A stretch of DNA of 64,000 bases from Heyndrickxia camelliae (GTDB lineage Bacteria; Bacillota; Bacilli; Bacillales; Bacillaceae_C), in assembly GCF_002844575.1 (NCBI RefSeq), contig NZ_PIQO01000005.1:62001-126000 (forward strand), written 5' to 3'. Positions 26,073 through 35,281 of the stretch are shown here, one piece after another; position 1 is the first letter of the stretch, and every line of letters starts with the position of its first letter. Position numbers and translations under genes: made by a program. A model generated the notes under the pieces. That model saw only the letters and a program-made list of their open reading frames with translations. It was not told the origin of the DNA and ran no database searches.

Positions 26073-26243
26073 ATGAATACATTTCAAGAGAAACGAAAAG
26101 CACGAAGGGATAAAAGAAAAAAGGCTGGGAAGGATTCCATGTGGTGGGATCTCCTTGATCTTTTCTTTGATCTAGCGGAACTACTTGGACCAAGCCTTGT
26201 TAGGTCTGTTCGCGCTGCCTTTAAATTCCTTGAACATCATTAA
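26073..26243 (+). CDS. Small 56-aa basic, amphipathic protein
   Basis: The frame begins MNTFQEKRKARRDKRKKAGK and continues SMWWDLLDLFFDLAELLG before ending FKFLEHH. The first 21 residues are highly basic. The rest forms a WW/FF-rich amphipathic region that could lie on a membrane. A GGGTGAG stretch is 8 to 14 nt upstream. No family was recognised. Strong amino-acid bias and a clean stop support it as a real small gene, but the start is uncertain. Confidence 0.45.
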   Translation: MNTFQEKRKARRDKRKKAGKDSMWWDLLDLFFDLAELLGPSLVRSVRAAFKFLEHH

Positions 26244-26594
26244 TTACGGATAAAAACTTGATTTGGGCTCCCGTGTAAATAGCGTCCCATCTGCTATTTG
26301 GTAGATACAAAGGACGGAACTTCAGAAAAAAGGGATTCAGTCTCTATTGCTTCGCAGAAACGATATGTTCACTTGTTGGATAGTGGGGGAAGAAAAAGAT
26401 GTATCCTATTTAGAATATATTTTTCTGTAGCTTATCCTTTTAAGTCTAAGGACTTACCTAAAGTTGATGTGGAGCTTGGTGGATGCTAACTGATAAGGCT
26501 GCAGTATACAAGAAATTTATGCCAATATTATTATCTGCAAAGTTTTAAGAATCGGAAAAGGAAAAGCAACAAAAGGCATAATTTCATGAGCTTT
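26244..26594. other. Intergenic stretch without a convincing gene
   Basis: A 63-codon frame at 26298-26489 (TTG start) has no recognisable family and no ribosome binding site. It may be the relic of a larger gene. Confidence 0.3.
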
Positions 26595-26756
26595 TTATGG
26601 TTTTTCCTTTAATAATGTATCCAGATTATCTTCAATATTACTAAGCCTTTGCTTACCTTTCTTAAGTGTTAGAACTAAAAATATAAAAACAATAATAGGC
26701 ACTATTAAAACCAATAACATAGAAATTTAAAATATTTTAGCGCCAAGTTCTAACAA
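26595..26756 (-). pseudogene. DUF4083-like small membrane protein with in-frame TAA
   Basis: On the minus strand, TTG 26756 follows AAGAGGTG by 8 nt and reads nine codons, then TAA (26729-26727). The same frame goes on as ISMLLVLIVPIIVFIFLVLT and KKGKQRLSNIEDNLDTLLKE, and stops at 26595. One TM helix followed by a short basic coiled-coil tail resembles the DUF4083 family of small Bacillus proteins. The TAA is one base from CAA. An ATG at 26720 could still give a 41-aa product that keeps the TM helix. Confidence 0.5.
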
Positions 26757-26919
26757 GTTTATCACCTCTTGTAATAATACGATAAATCTAAATAAAAGTT
26801 ACAAAGAAAATAGATATAATGCATTCCTTAACCACTGAAAGAGCAGTCTTGGGAAGAAGGGATTTCATCATGTATTGGTGTATAGAACTTTAAAAGGAAA
26901 AAATAGGCGGTGAAATTCT

Positions 26920-27225
26920 TTGAAAAAATTCATGGGGGTAATAGTAATATTAGTAGTCCTTTTTCTTATGCTACACTCAAATCCCAAACTAGCTCTAAGG
27001 ACTCAGGTATTTTTTACAGGGCACCCAATAACCGCTTTTAATACCGGAATAGTTGATGATGAATATCATAATAAAACGGATAAGAAAAGACTCGCTTAAT
27101 TACATGCAAAAGCATATATCTTGACAAAGCCACTATTTGAAAAAGCTACGAAAAGTAAGTTAAGAAATTACCTAGTGCGGAAGAAGGGCTTTTTCTATTT
27201 CGCTGCTTATTATGGTGAATTATAA
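26920..27225 (+). pseudogene. Small exported protein gene with internal TAA
   Basis: TTG 26920 (AGGCGGTG upstream) encodes a signal-like N-terminus, KKFMGVIVILVVLFLML, then SNPKLALRTQVFFTGHPITA and DDEYHNKTDKKRLA, and stops at TAA 27097-27099. The frame then continues without another stop as LHAKAYILTKPLFEKATKSK and VRKKGFFYFAAYYGEL, ending at 27225. The two halves look like one 101-codon protein broken by a nonsense codon. The family function is unknown. The first half alone would be a 59-aa secreted or anchored peptide. Confidence 0.6.
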
Positions 27226-27332
27226 ATCTTTTACTTCAATAGATAAGTTAAACATCCAGAAAGATAGAAAAGCGATAGTAGATAACTAAAACTAAAATCA
27301 AAAGACATGAGATAGAAGGAGTGATTACAGCA

Positions 27333-27884
27333 TTGCGCAGCCAACTTTGGAGTAAATTAAAGAAAAGATTAGACAACTTAACATGTGACTCACTTAAAGG
27401 CAGGGTAGGATTCACTGTAACAAATTATAGAAAAGCTCATGACCAAATGGGGAGAGCTTTTATCACGGTGGATAAAAAAGAAGTTCTTAATATGTGTACC
27501 ATCACATCTGATATTAGGATAAACAGAAAAGAGCGGGAAATACACCGAATTAATGATATTAGTTATGATGACTATCAAAAAAATCATGAGATAAGTGTTA
27601 CTGCACACGAACTTGTAAAAAAAGAAGGTATTTATGCTCAGTATGATTTTTATGATGCTGTGGAGGAATTCTTGAATATGCCTATCGAGAAGGCTTTAAA
27701 ATCGGATGATATGGTCATAAAAATTCTAGCTTTGATTGATAGAAGGATAGGGAAAAGAACATTGCATTTGCTGAAAGAATCCATTCAACAGGAATTAGAA
27801 ATAATCCAGTATTTTTATCACCTGCGATGTGAAGCAGAACAAATTGAATACTCACAACGGCCGGGTAAATTGAAAGTCTATTAA
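27333..27884 (+). CDS. SF0329-like family protein of unknown function
   Basis: A 183-aa soluble protein. SLKGRVGFTVTNYRKAHDQM and GRAFITVDKKEVLNMCT near the N-terminus and VIKILALIDRRIGKRTL in the C-terminal half resemble the family named SF0329, which is found in Bacillus and enteric bacteria and has no known activity. TTG 27333 is 11 nt from AGAAGGAG; the GTG at 27321 overlaps that site. The coding frame is intact, unlike most neighbours in this zone. Confidence 0.6.
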   Translation: MRSQLWSKLKKRLDNLTCDSLKGRVGFTVTNYRKAHDQMGRAFITVDKKEVLNMCTITSDIRINRKEREIHRINDISYDDYQKNHEISVTAHELVKKEGIYAQYDFYDAVEEFLNMPIEKALKSDDMVIKILALIDRRIGKRTLHLLKESIQQELEIIQYFYHLRCEAEQIEYSQRPGKLKVY

Positions 27885-27947
27885 TTTGAGTGCAAGTGCA
27901 TGTTTAGTTCAGTAACTTCCAAACAAACATTGGAAAGTGGGAGCGGT

Positions 27948-29010
27948 ATGGATTCAAATATAAGAATCGGTAGAGTCATTAAAGTAGTGGAAGATATAAA
28001 TAGAAAAGCGATGTTTGAAGGTGAATTTCGTTCCTTTCCTGTTAGTGTGTTTTATCCTACATTAGAAGAAATGGAAACAGATTTGACATCCCTTTTTCAA
28101 CCTGCTATAGAGAAAGCTATTGATACATTCTCGAAGTTTGGTATTAAAGAAGAGAAGTTGAAAGAAGTAAAAATTACAGTTAAAGATAATGCTGTACCAA
28201 CAAAATATACCTCGTTTCCTGTTGTACTTTTATCTCCGGGATTTGGAATAGATCGTGATTTATATATAGAAATAATTACAGCCATTGTTCAAAAGGGGTA
28301 TATCGTAGTGACTGTTAGTGTTCCATATGATAGTTTTTTCACGGTTTATCCTAATGGAAGGGTCAATCTTGCAAGCTGAAAGATTTCCAGATGATGCTAC
28401 ACAGATTGCAACAAGAATGGAGGATATTCAGCTCGTACTTGATTCTTTGAAACAATGGAATCAAGAAGAATTTTTCAATGGAATATTCAATACTAACAAG
28501 ATTGGCGTAATAGGGCATTCTCTTGGTGGTGCAACCGTCTTTCACTTAGCGGCTACCGATAAACGCGTAAACTGTGCCATTCTATTGGATGCGAGTTTAC
28601 ATGTTGTGGATAATAAAATGCCTCAAGTCCCAACCTTAAATATTCGCCAAGAGGCATCCTCTTATATAGAATATCTGAATGCTATAAAGGATGAAGAGGA
28701 TAATGGGACAAGTGAGGATGTGGCAAAGGGGTATATAGAGAAACAAACGGAGATGTATGAGCGCTTACCAGCAGGTAGTTCTTTTATAAAAGTAAAAGGG
28801 GCAAAACATCTCTCGTTTTCAACCATTGGGAGATTAATATCTGATATACCATCTGATGTAACTGCAACTATTGAGGAGCTGATCATTGTATTTCTAGAGG
28901 AGGTCTTGAAAGAGAAACAAGGCTTTTATTCATCAATAATGAACGGAAAAAACAGGCCAATACATGCAGTGGATATCGATGGAGCGGGTTTACCAATTAC
29001 AAACCCTTGA
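27948..29010 (+). pseudogene. Alpha/beta hydrolase (PAF-acetylhydrolase-like) split by a frameshift
   Basis: Frame one runs from ATG 27948 (GGGAG 7 nt upstream) and includes FPVVLLSPGFGIDRDLY, the oxyanion strand, up to PNGRVNLAS-stop at 28379. Frame two takes over at about 28365 with LQAERFPDDATQI, and carries the nucleophile elbow IGVIGHSLGGATVFH and the catalytic-His region VKGAKHLSF. One extra A near 28363-28365 (GTCAATC for GTCATC) would explain the shift. With that base removed the enzyme is complete, at about 350 aa, so a sequencing error or a very recent mutation is possible. The last residues run into the antisense hxlA relic. Confidence 0.75.
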
Positions 29011-29547
29011 CAAGAGCTGGATTTAATTTAATCACTTCAGGAAGAGTTTCTAAACTAATGCCACCGGCAACAGTAGTTTTGGCATTTTTCATAACTACCT
29101 TGCTGGTTTGCAGATCTTCAAACGAATTTTTTTCCACTGCTTGAAGAGCATACCCAGTACGCACAAATATAATCAACTCCCATTGAAACACTTCTTTTAC
29201 ACGACGAGCAAAGTCTTTTACTGCGATCATATGGACAGATACTTTTTTCCTTGATTTTTTGCTTCTTCGACAGCAACTTTTATGGACATGTCTTCAGCAG
29301 CGTCAAGAATGGTAATAATATCAGCATCTGCTTCAGATGCTTTCATCACTTCATTCCTGCAGCATCCATGCTTTTAAATCTGCTAGTAGTTTTAAATGAG
29401 GAATACTTCTTTCATTTCTTTTACAGCTCAAAACCCTCATTGTTCACTACCGGAGTACCAATTTCTACAAAATCAATATGATCCTTTACTAGCTTTTACC
29501 AATTCAATGCTTCTGGAGTGTAAACTAAATCTAATGCTAATTGTCAT
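28997..29547 (-). pseudogene. hxlA: Relic of 3-hexulose-6-phosphate synthase
   Basis: Read across frames on the minus strand, the segment gives ALDLVYTPEAL, HIDFVEIGTPVVNNEGF, LLADLKAMDAAG, VMKASEADADIITILDAAED, MSIKVAVEEAKNQGKK, HMIAVKDFARRVKEV and AKTTVAGGISLETLPEVIKL. These are successive blocks of HxlA, the ribulose-monophosphate enzyme that fixes formaldehyde. There are at least five frameshifts, and the C-terminus is lost at about 28997. The longest remaining frame is 28997-29230. No hxlB lies nearby. Confidence 0.8.
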
Positions 29548-29770
29548 TCCATCTATATTTCACTCCTGGGATTTTTTGTTACACAATATATAATGCTTAT
29601 TTGTATTTTTTCTTTTTATTACTTTTATTTACTTTCCGATTACCTATAGAACAGTGTATTAAATATTTTAGCTGGCGACATGTTGAAAAAATTGTGACTG
29701 AAGCAATCAAAATGATGTATGAACGGTGAAGAACAGAAGAAAATGCTTTATACAAATAAAGGAATGTGAC
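29548..29770. other. Intergenic, with a possible 3' gene fragment
   Basis: The plus strand at 29643-29729 reads IEQCIKYFSWRHVEKIVTEA before a stop at 29729. It looks like the C-terminal tail of a lost gene, which I cannot identify. Confidence 0.25.
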
Positions 29771-29794
29771 AAATGTTTGTCATGACAAACATTT
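29771..29794. promoter_or_regulatory. 24-bp perfect palindrome
   Basis: AAATGTTTGTCA at 29771-29782 is followed at once by its exact reverse complement, with no spacer. This is typical of a strong dimeric repressor operator. It lies about 290 bp before qoxA and about 220 bp upstream of the hxlA relic. Confidence 0.55.
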
Positions 29795-29842
29795 ACATAA
29801 TACTACATAAACTTCGATCCTTTTGCCCAAATATTCCATAGT

Positions 29843-29888
29843 GGTGCCAGGCACCAAAATCGGGATGAAGGATGTCCTACTTAAAATT
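29843..29888. repeat. Upstream copy of the GGTGCCAGGCACC repeat
   Basis: GGTGCCAGGCACCAAAATCGGGA followed by GATGTCC matches, in the same orientation, the left half of the complete hairpin at 33892-33946. The right arm is degraded (ACTTAAAATTT). The rest of 29889-30087 has AT-rich sequence with no firm promoter. Confidence 0.6.
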
Positions 29889-30087
29889 TGACAGCTATTT
29901 GAATTAGTGGTGAACGCAGTTTGAAGATTTGTTGTCGACTTTGTGAAGTGGTGCACAAAAATATTTTAATCGAGTAGAATCTAATGTAAAGATTAGAAAA
30001 AGATGAGAAAAGGATTAGAATACGCAACACTTTATTAAAAAGATAAGTGAAGTAATATGCAAATTTTGCCTGAGAAAGGAGAAGAGA

Positions 30088-31026
30088 ATGTTGAAAATAA
30101 AAAAGCTCCCTTGGAAACGGTTATCTCTCGTACTGTTATCCGCATTATTTTTATTAAGTGGTTGTGATACTAGCAATATAGCAGTCTTAAATCCGCAAGG
30201 GCCAGTTGCCCAAAAACAATATGATCTTATTGTTTACTCATTTTGGCTAATGATGATTATTTTAGTCGTAGTTATGGGATTATTCATTTTTATGGTATTC
30301 AAATATCGTGAAAAACGCCAAGCAGCAGATTATGTTCCGCCAGATCATCATGGTAATAAATGGCTTGAAATTATTTGGACGGCTATCCCGATAGTCATCA
30401 TTATCGCGGTAGCCATTCCAACTGTTAAAGCAAATTATGCTTTAGAAGAAGTACCTAAGGGCTATGAGGATGAAAAGCCGCTTGTTATTAATGTAACGTC
30501 AGCAGATTGGAAATGGATCTTTAGTTATCCAGATGAAAATATTGAAACGGTAAACTACGTCAACATCCCTGCTGGACGGCCTGTTAAGTTTCAATTAACC
30601 TCTGCTGGCACCATGGCTTCCTTCTGGGTACCGGAATTGGGTGGGCAAAAATATACGATGCCAAATCACTCAATGGAGCTGATTCTACTAGCAGATAAAC
30701 CAGGTTCTTACCAAGGAAGAAACGCGAACTTTAATGGTGAGGGCTTTGCCCATATGGATTTTGAAGTACTTTCACAGACCCAGGCCGATTTTGAAAAGTG
30801 GGTAAAAGATGTGAAGGGATCCGCACCTAAGTTAACAAAGAAAGACTATAACAAAATTTTAAAAACAGGTTTAGTTGGTCGCATGACCTACACTGGTACT
30901 CATCTAGATTGGGTGGAAACACCACATCAACATAATGTCATGAACAAAAAAGAGGCAAATACAAAAGAACATGATATGGAGGGCATGAACATGGATGAAA
31001 TGGACATGTCCGATCATCAACACTAA
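30088..31026 (+). CDS. qoxA: Cytochrome aa3-type quinol oxidase subunit II
   Basis: A 312-aa lipoprotein subunit. The signal peptide has lipobox LLSGC (C26). Two TM helices follow (about 47-70 and 88-108), then the cupredoxin domain. The CuA ligands of cytochrome c oxidases are absent (the region reads [14 protein letters not shown]), so electrons come from menaquinol or quinol. [16 protein letters not shown] is conserved. An unusual C-terminal tail rich in His, Met, Asp and Glu ([18 protein letters not shown]) may bind copper. The gene starts at 30088 behind AAAGGAG and leads qoxABCD. Confidence 0.95.
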   Translation: MLKIKKLPWKRLSLVLLSALFLLSGCDTSNIAVLNPQGPVAQKQYDLIVYSFWLMMIILVVVMGLFIFMVFKYREKRQAADYVPPDHHGNKWLEIIWTAIPIVIIIAVAIPTVKANYALEEVPKGYEDEKPLVINVTSADWKWIFSYPDENIETVNYVNIPAGRPVKFQLTSAGTMASFWVPELGGQKYTMPNHSMELILLADKPGSYQGRNANFNGEGFAHMDFEVLSQTQADFEKWVKDVKGSAPKLTKKDYNKILKTGLVGRMTYTGTHLDWVETPHQHNVMNKKEANTKEHDMEGMNMDEMDMSDHQH

Positions 31027-31045
31027 AGGATGGGAGGAGAACAGA

Positions 31046-32992
31046 TTGAAGCTGGATGAATTTTTCGTCACAGGCGAGCCGATAATTTACGTAACGGAAG
31101 CGGGAATTGCTCTTGCAATGATCGGTATCCTGTTTTACTTAACATATTTTAAAAAGTGGAAATGGCTATGGAATAACTGGCTAACCACCGTTGATCATAA
31201 AAAAATTGGGGTTATGTATATATTAGTCGCGGTTCTAATGCTATTCCGCGGTGGTGTGGATGCTCTAATGATGAGAGCTCAACTTACAGCACCAAATTTA
31301 AAACTATTGGATGCGAACCATTACGATGGGATTTTTACCACACACGGCACGATTATGATTTTATTTATGGCGATGCCGTTCTTGATGGGGTTAATTAACA
31401 TCGCTGTTCCGTTGCAAATTGGGGCACGTGATGTTGCTTATCCAATGTTAAATGCCTTTAGCTTCTGGACATTTGCGGCAGGATGCGCATTATTTAATAT
31501 TTCGTTTATTATTGGTGGTTCACCAACTGCCGGTTGGACATCTTACTTCCCACTTGCAGGAACAGAATTCAGTCCTGGCGTAGGAAACAATTATTATGCA
31601 GTTGCCTTGCAAATTGCCGGGATTGGTACGCTTATTACCGGAATTAACTTCCTAGTTACGATACTAAAAATGCGAACAAAAGGTATGACCATGATGAAAA
31701 TGCCGATGTTTGTATGGTCTGTTTTAATCATGTGTATCATTATTATCTTTGCGTTCCCTGTATTGACCGTGGCATTGGCATTAATGACATTTGATCGCTT
31801 AGCCGGAACTCATTTCTTCACAATGGCAGGCGGCGGTATGCCGATGCTTTGGAGCAACCTGTTCTGGATTTGGGGACATCCTGAAGTATATATTGTATTA
31901 CTTCCTTCATTAGGAATTTACTCAGAAATTATTAGTACTTTCGCGAAAAAACGTCTTTTTGGATATAAATCAATGGTATTTTCCATGTTGGCCATCGCCC
32001 TTTTTAGTTATTTTACATGGGTTCACCACTTCTTTACGATGGGGAACACGGCAGCGGTTAACTCGTTTTTCTCGATTTCAACGATGTTAATTGCGATACC
32101 GACGGGAGTAAAATTATTCAACTGGATATTTACGATCCATAAAGGAAAGGTGAAGCTGACATCTGCCATGCTCTGGTCCTTAGCTTTTATCCCGAACTTC
32201 CTTATTGGTGGGGTAACAGGGGTTATGTTAGCTATGGCTGCAGCAGATTATCAGTACCATAATAGTTATTTCTTGATTGCTCATTTCCATTACACATTGA
32301 TACCTGGTGTAGCCTTTGCTTGTTTTGCTGGATTACATTATTGGTATCCGAAAATGTTCGGCCATAAGTTGAACGAAAAGCTTGGAAAAATTACATTCTG
32401 GTTCTGGATGGTTGGATTTAACGTATGTTTCTTACCGCAATTCGTTCTTGGTTTAAAAGGTATGACTCGCCGTATGTATACGTATCAGGAAGGACTTGGC
32501 TGGGATAATTTAAATATGGTTTCCACAGTCGGCGGTGTATTAATGGGTATCGGCTTCCTCGTTCTTGTATGGAACATAGCATACAGTATTCGCCATGGTG
32601 AGCGGGATGTTACAGGAGATCCATGGGATGGTCGTACATTGGAATGGGCTACACCAACTCCTATTCCTCATTACAATTTTGCTGTAGCTCCTGTTGCAGA
32701 AGAGATCGATGCCTATTGGAATATGAAACAAAAGAAAACACCTTTATATAAAAAAGTAGATGTGAAGCCAATCCATATGCCGAATAATACAGGTATGCCA
32801 TTCGTTGCCGCAGTTGGTTTTGGACTTGGGGGCTTCGGACTTGTCTTCTCATGGTGGTGGCTTGCGATTGTTGGATTAATCATTGTACTTGGATGTCTAG
32901 CATGGCGTTCTTTTGATCCTGATAAAGGCCATCATATCCCGGTGAAAGAAATATTGGAAACGGAAGAAGCTGCAAGGGGTGAGGTAGTATGA
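31046..32992 (+). CDS. qoxB: Cytochrome aa3-type quinol oxidase subunit I
   Basis: A 648-aa catalytic subunit, the size of B. subtilis QoxB. It carries the proton-pumping core: WGHPEVY with H278 (CuB) and Y282, HH at 327-328 (CuB), and HFHYT at 413-417 (haem ligands), plus the haem His in THGTIMI near the N-terminus. It has about 14 TM helices. It starts with TTG 31046, 6 nt after GGGAGGAG, and upstream in-frame codons belong to the end of qoxA. The 3' end overlaps qoxC by ATGA. Confidence 0.97.
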   Translation: MKLDEFFVTGEPIIYVTEAGIALAMIGILFYLTYFKKWKWLWNNWLTTVDHKKIGVMYILVAVLMLFRGGVDALMMRAQLTAPNLKLLDANHYDGIFTTHGTIMILFMAMPFLMGLINIAVPLQIGARDVAYPMLNAFSFWTFAAGCALFNISFIIGGSPTAGWTSYFPLAGTEFSPGVGNNYYAVALQIAGIGTLITGINFLVTILKMRTKGMTMMKMPMFVWSVLIMCIIIIFAFPVLTVALALMTFDRLAGTHFFTMAGGGMPMLWSNLFWIWGHPEVYIVLLPSLGIYSEIISTFAKKRLFGYKSMVFSMLAIALFSYFTWVHHFFTMGNTAAVNSFFSISTMLIAIPTGVKLFNWIFTIHKGKVKLTSAMLWSLAFIPNFLIGGVTGVMLAMAAADYQYHNSYFLIAHFHYTLIPGVAFACFAGLHYWYPKMFGHKLNEKLGKITFWFWMVGFNVCFLPQFVLGLKGMTRRMYTYQEGLGWDNLNMVSTVGGVLMGIGFLVLVWNIAYSIRHGERDVTGDPWDGRTLEWATPTPIPHYNFAVAPVAEEIDAYWNMKQKKTPLYKKVDVKPIHMPNNTGMPFVAAVGFGLGGFGLVFSWWWLAIVGLIIVLGCLAWRSFDPDKGHHIPVKEILETEEAARGEVV

Positions 32993-33594
32993 GTGATCAT
33001 TTAGACACTTCTTTACCGTTAGAGTATCAATCAGAACAAAGTCGATTAAATATATTTGGTTTTTGGATTTTCTTAGGAGCGGAGATCGCATTGTTTGCGA
33101 CTCTCTTTGCCACCTATTTTGTCCTTTCCGGAATGACCGCGGGGGGACCGAGTCAACTGGATTTGTTTAAAGAAAAAGATGTTATGATAGAAACTATATT
33201 ACTTTTAGTCAGTAGTTTCACTTGTGGTCTTGCTATTTTTTCCATGAGAAACCATAATAAAAACGCAATGCTAGCATGGTTTATCATAACCTTACTTCTG
33301 GGTGCCGGCTTTATTTACTTCGAATTGCATGAGTTCATTGACTATGTACACGAAGGAGCCACCATGCAAACAAGTGCTTTCTTATCTGGCTTCTTTGTCC
33401 TACTTGGTACACATGGTGCCCATGTTACATTGGGGATCCTCTGGGGTATTTTACTGATTATCCAGGTGGTTAGAAACGGTCTAAACCCAGTGACATCTAG
33501 AAAATTCTTTATCATTAGCCTTTATTGGCATTTCCTTGATGTTGTTTGGATCTTCATCTTTACATTTGTGTATTTAGGAGGGCTGATACAATAA
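32989..33594 (+). CDS. qoxC: Cytochrome aa3-type quinol oxidase subunit III
   Basis: A 201-aa membrane subunit with five TM helices. [35 protein letters not shown] and [11 protein letters not shown] are typical of subunit III, including the conserved Glu in the ELHEF segment. The start overlaps the qoxB stop (ATGA), and the last base is shared with qoxD. Confidence 0.95.
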   Translation: MSDHLDTSLPLEYQSEQSRLNIFGFWIFLGAEIALFATLFATYFVLSGMTAGGPSQLDLFKEKDVMIETILLLVSSFTCGLAIFSMRNHNKNAMLAWFIITLLLGAGFIYFELHEFIDYVHEGATMQTSAFLSGFFVLLGTHGAHVTLGILWGILLIIQVVRNGLNPVTSRKFFIISLYWHFLDVVWIFIFTFVYLGGLIQ

Positions 33595-33881
33595 TGGAAC
33601 ACGGGCATACTAAATATCCAATTGGTCATATTATTGGTTTCCTTCTATCGTTAGCGATGACCATACTTGCTGCGATTGTGGCACTGCGTTCTGGTCTGCC
33701 AAAACCAGCAATTATGAGCATAATCGGCGTCTTAGCTTTCATGCAAGCTGGCATGCAGCTCTTCATGTTCATGCATATTAAAGAAAGCGACAACTCCGCC
33801 GTTCAAATCGGAAACATCATATACAGCATCATCATCGCATTAACCATCGTCCTCGGCTCCATCTGGGTAATGCACAACTAA
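33594..33881 (+). CDS. qoxD: Cytochrome aa3-type quinol oxidase subunit IV
   Basis: A 95-aa subunit with three TM helices: IIGFLLSLAMTILAAIVAL, MSIIGVLAFMQAGMQLFMFM and IGNIIYSIIIALTIVLGSIW. The start ATG 33594 overlaps the qoxC stop (TAATG), which fixes it; an upstream in-frame start lies inside qoxC. It is needed for assembly of the oxidase. Confidence 0.95.
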   Translation: MEHGHTKYPIGHIIGFLLSLAMTILAAIVALRSGLPKPAIMSIIGVLAFMQAGMQLFMFMHIKESDNSAVQIGNIIYSIIIALTIVLGSIWVMHN

Positions 33882-33891
33882 ACGAATGACG

Positions 33892-33946
33892 GGTGCCAGG
33901 CACCAAAATTGGGACATAAAGTGTCCCTTTTTTGGTGCCTGGCACC
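33892..33946. repeat. Complete GGTGCCAGGCACC hairpin element, also the qox terminator
   Basis: The outer arms GGTGCCAGGCACCAAAA and TTTTGGTGCCTGGCACC pair perfectly, and an inner GGGACA/TGTCCC stem sits on top. Ten bases after the qoxD stop, it likely ends the qox transcript. A partial copy lies upstream of the operon at 29843. Confidence 0.7.
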
Positions 33947-34008
33947 GTACAAAAAAGATACCTATGACAATATAGGTATCTCTTAATTTATCATTATAAA
34001 ACTGCAGT

Positions 34009-34920
34009 TTATTTAGATGAGTTGATCTGAATATCTGCAACGTTGTGCATTGTGGGTGTGCGATTGACAAAATAAATACTGAAAACAATAAGAATAAGTC
34101 CAATAACTAAATTCATCGTAACTGGTTCATGAAGAACGATGGTTCCAACCACTAAAGCGATAAGTGGAACTAAAAATGTGCAGGTTGCCACTTTGCTGGC
34201 TTCACCGGAACGTACCAAGACAAAATATGCTAGCCAAGCCAACGGTATTCCGAAGATAGCCCCATATAGTAAACCGGAAATATAAGGTAAGGACAAGTGG
34301 ATGGCAGCTAGGCTTTCTGTATCTACTCCTACAACTGACATAACGAATCCGCCGACTAAACATTGGATTGTAACAAGCCAAATGGCATCAACCTTATCTC
34401 CTGACTTTTTCAAAAATACTGTCCCAATCGCCCAGCTTATAGCTGTGATAAGCGCTAAAACAACACCAATAACAGAAACTGTAGCACTTAAGCTTTTAAA
34501 ACTAATAACCACGACGCCAAGAAAACCTAGAATCAGACCTAAAATTTTTAATCCAGACATTTTTTCACCAAGCCATAACCATGCAAGAAATCCGACTAAA
34601 ACTGGCTGGAAATAGACAATAACGGAAAATAGGCCAGATGGTAAGTATTGTAATCCAACGGTTTGCAGGCCGAAAAACAAAATGACGTTAAAAATAGTGG
34701 AGATCAAATATACGGGCCAATTTTCTTTCAGATGGATTAATTTATATCTTGGAATCGTTACAATCAGGAGTAAAATTCCTCCTAATAAAGTTCGCATTCC
34801 AGAGAATAAGATAGGCGGTGTGTAGTTTAATGCAACTTTATATATAGGCCAGCACAAACCCCATACGAGCACTAGAAATGATATCAACAATACAGAACGG
34901 GTTCGTGATATTTCACCCAT
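34009..34920 (-). CDS. EamA/DMT superfamily transporter
   Basis: A 303-aa transporter with ten TM helices in two EamA repeats. The first repeat has FLVLVWGLCWPIYKVAL and the second has ALITAISWAIGTVFLKKSG. Such proteins export amino acids or metabolites. ATG 34920 is 7 nt after AAGGAGG on the minus strand, and an in-frame ATG at 34950 lacks a site. The final 15 residues are polar. Substrate unknown. Confidence 0.85.
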   Translation of the reverse strand: MGEISRTRSVLLISFLVLVWGLCWPIYKVALNYTPPILFSGMRTLLGGILLLIVTIPRYKLIHLKENWPVYLISTIFNVILFFGLQTVGLQYLPSGLFSVIVYFQPVLVGFLAWLWLGEKMSGLKILGLILGFLGVVVISFKSLSATVSVIGVVLALITAISWAIGTVFLKKSGDKVDAIWLVTIQCLVGGFVMSVVGVDTESLAAIHLSLPYISGLLYGAIFGIPLAWLAYFVLVRSGEASKVATCTFLVPLIALVVGTIVLHEPVTMNLVIGLILIVFSIYFVNRTPTMHNVADIQINSSK

Positions 34921-34950
34921 GAAGATTCCTCCTTCATTTTTTACATACAA

Positions 34951-35247
34951 AAAGATTATACGCCTCCTATAAAAAATTGACTACATACAAGAATCGCCAA
35001 CAATGGAAAGGTAGGAGAGGCTCAATCACTGGCAAATGAGAATCTTATTATCACAGGGGAGATATGAGTTGATGCCAGCCATGTATAACAGGGGAAAACG
35101 AGAAAGCTATCAGCAGATAGGTGCTTGAACGAGAAATAGATTGGAATGGTGCACCCTGTCACCAAAGAGGGAGATAGGTGCCCAAAAAGAAGTAAGGAAA
35201 AAACCCGGGGCTAAACAGGAAGAAACCTTTTTAAAAGCTATAATAAA
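34951..35247. repeat. Intergenic with dispersed-repeat remnants
   Basis: No gene is seen. GATAGGTGCTTGAA (about 35116) and GGGAGATAGGTGCCCAAAAA (about 35170) are similar to the block at 7937-8012. Confidence 0.35.
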
Positions 35248-35269
35248 GAGCCAGGCTAAAAACTGGCTC
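35248..35269 (-). terminator. Terminator of the serine hydrolase gene
   Basis: An AGAGCCAG / CTGGCTC stem; on the minus strand it is followed by TTTATTAT. Confidence 0.6.
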
Positions 35270-35281
35270 ATCCCACCGCCA

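Noticed and set aside
26298-26489. 63-aa frame in the 26 kb gap
   Set aside because: No ribosome site and no recognisable domain; a weak resemblance to a glycosidase tail could not be supported.
26727-27099. Reassigned TAA codon (alternative genetic code or readthrough)
   Set aside because: TAA is the normal stop of many intact genes in the window; the in-frame TAA cases coincide with other lesions.
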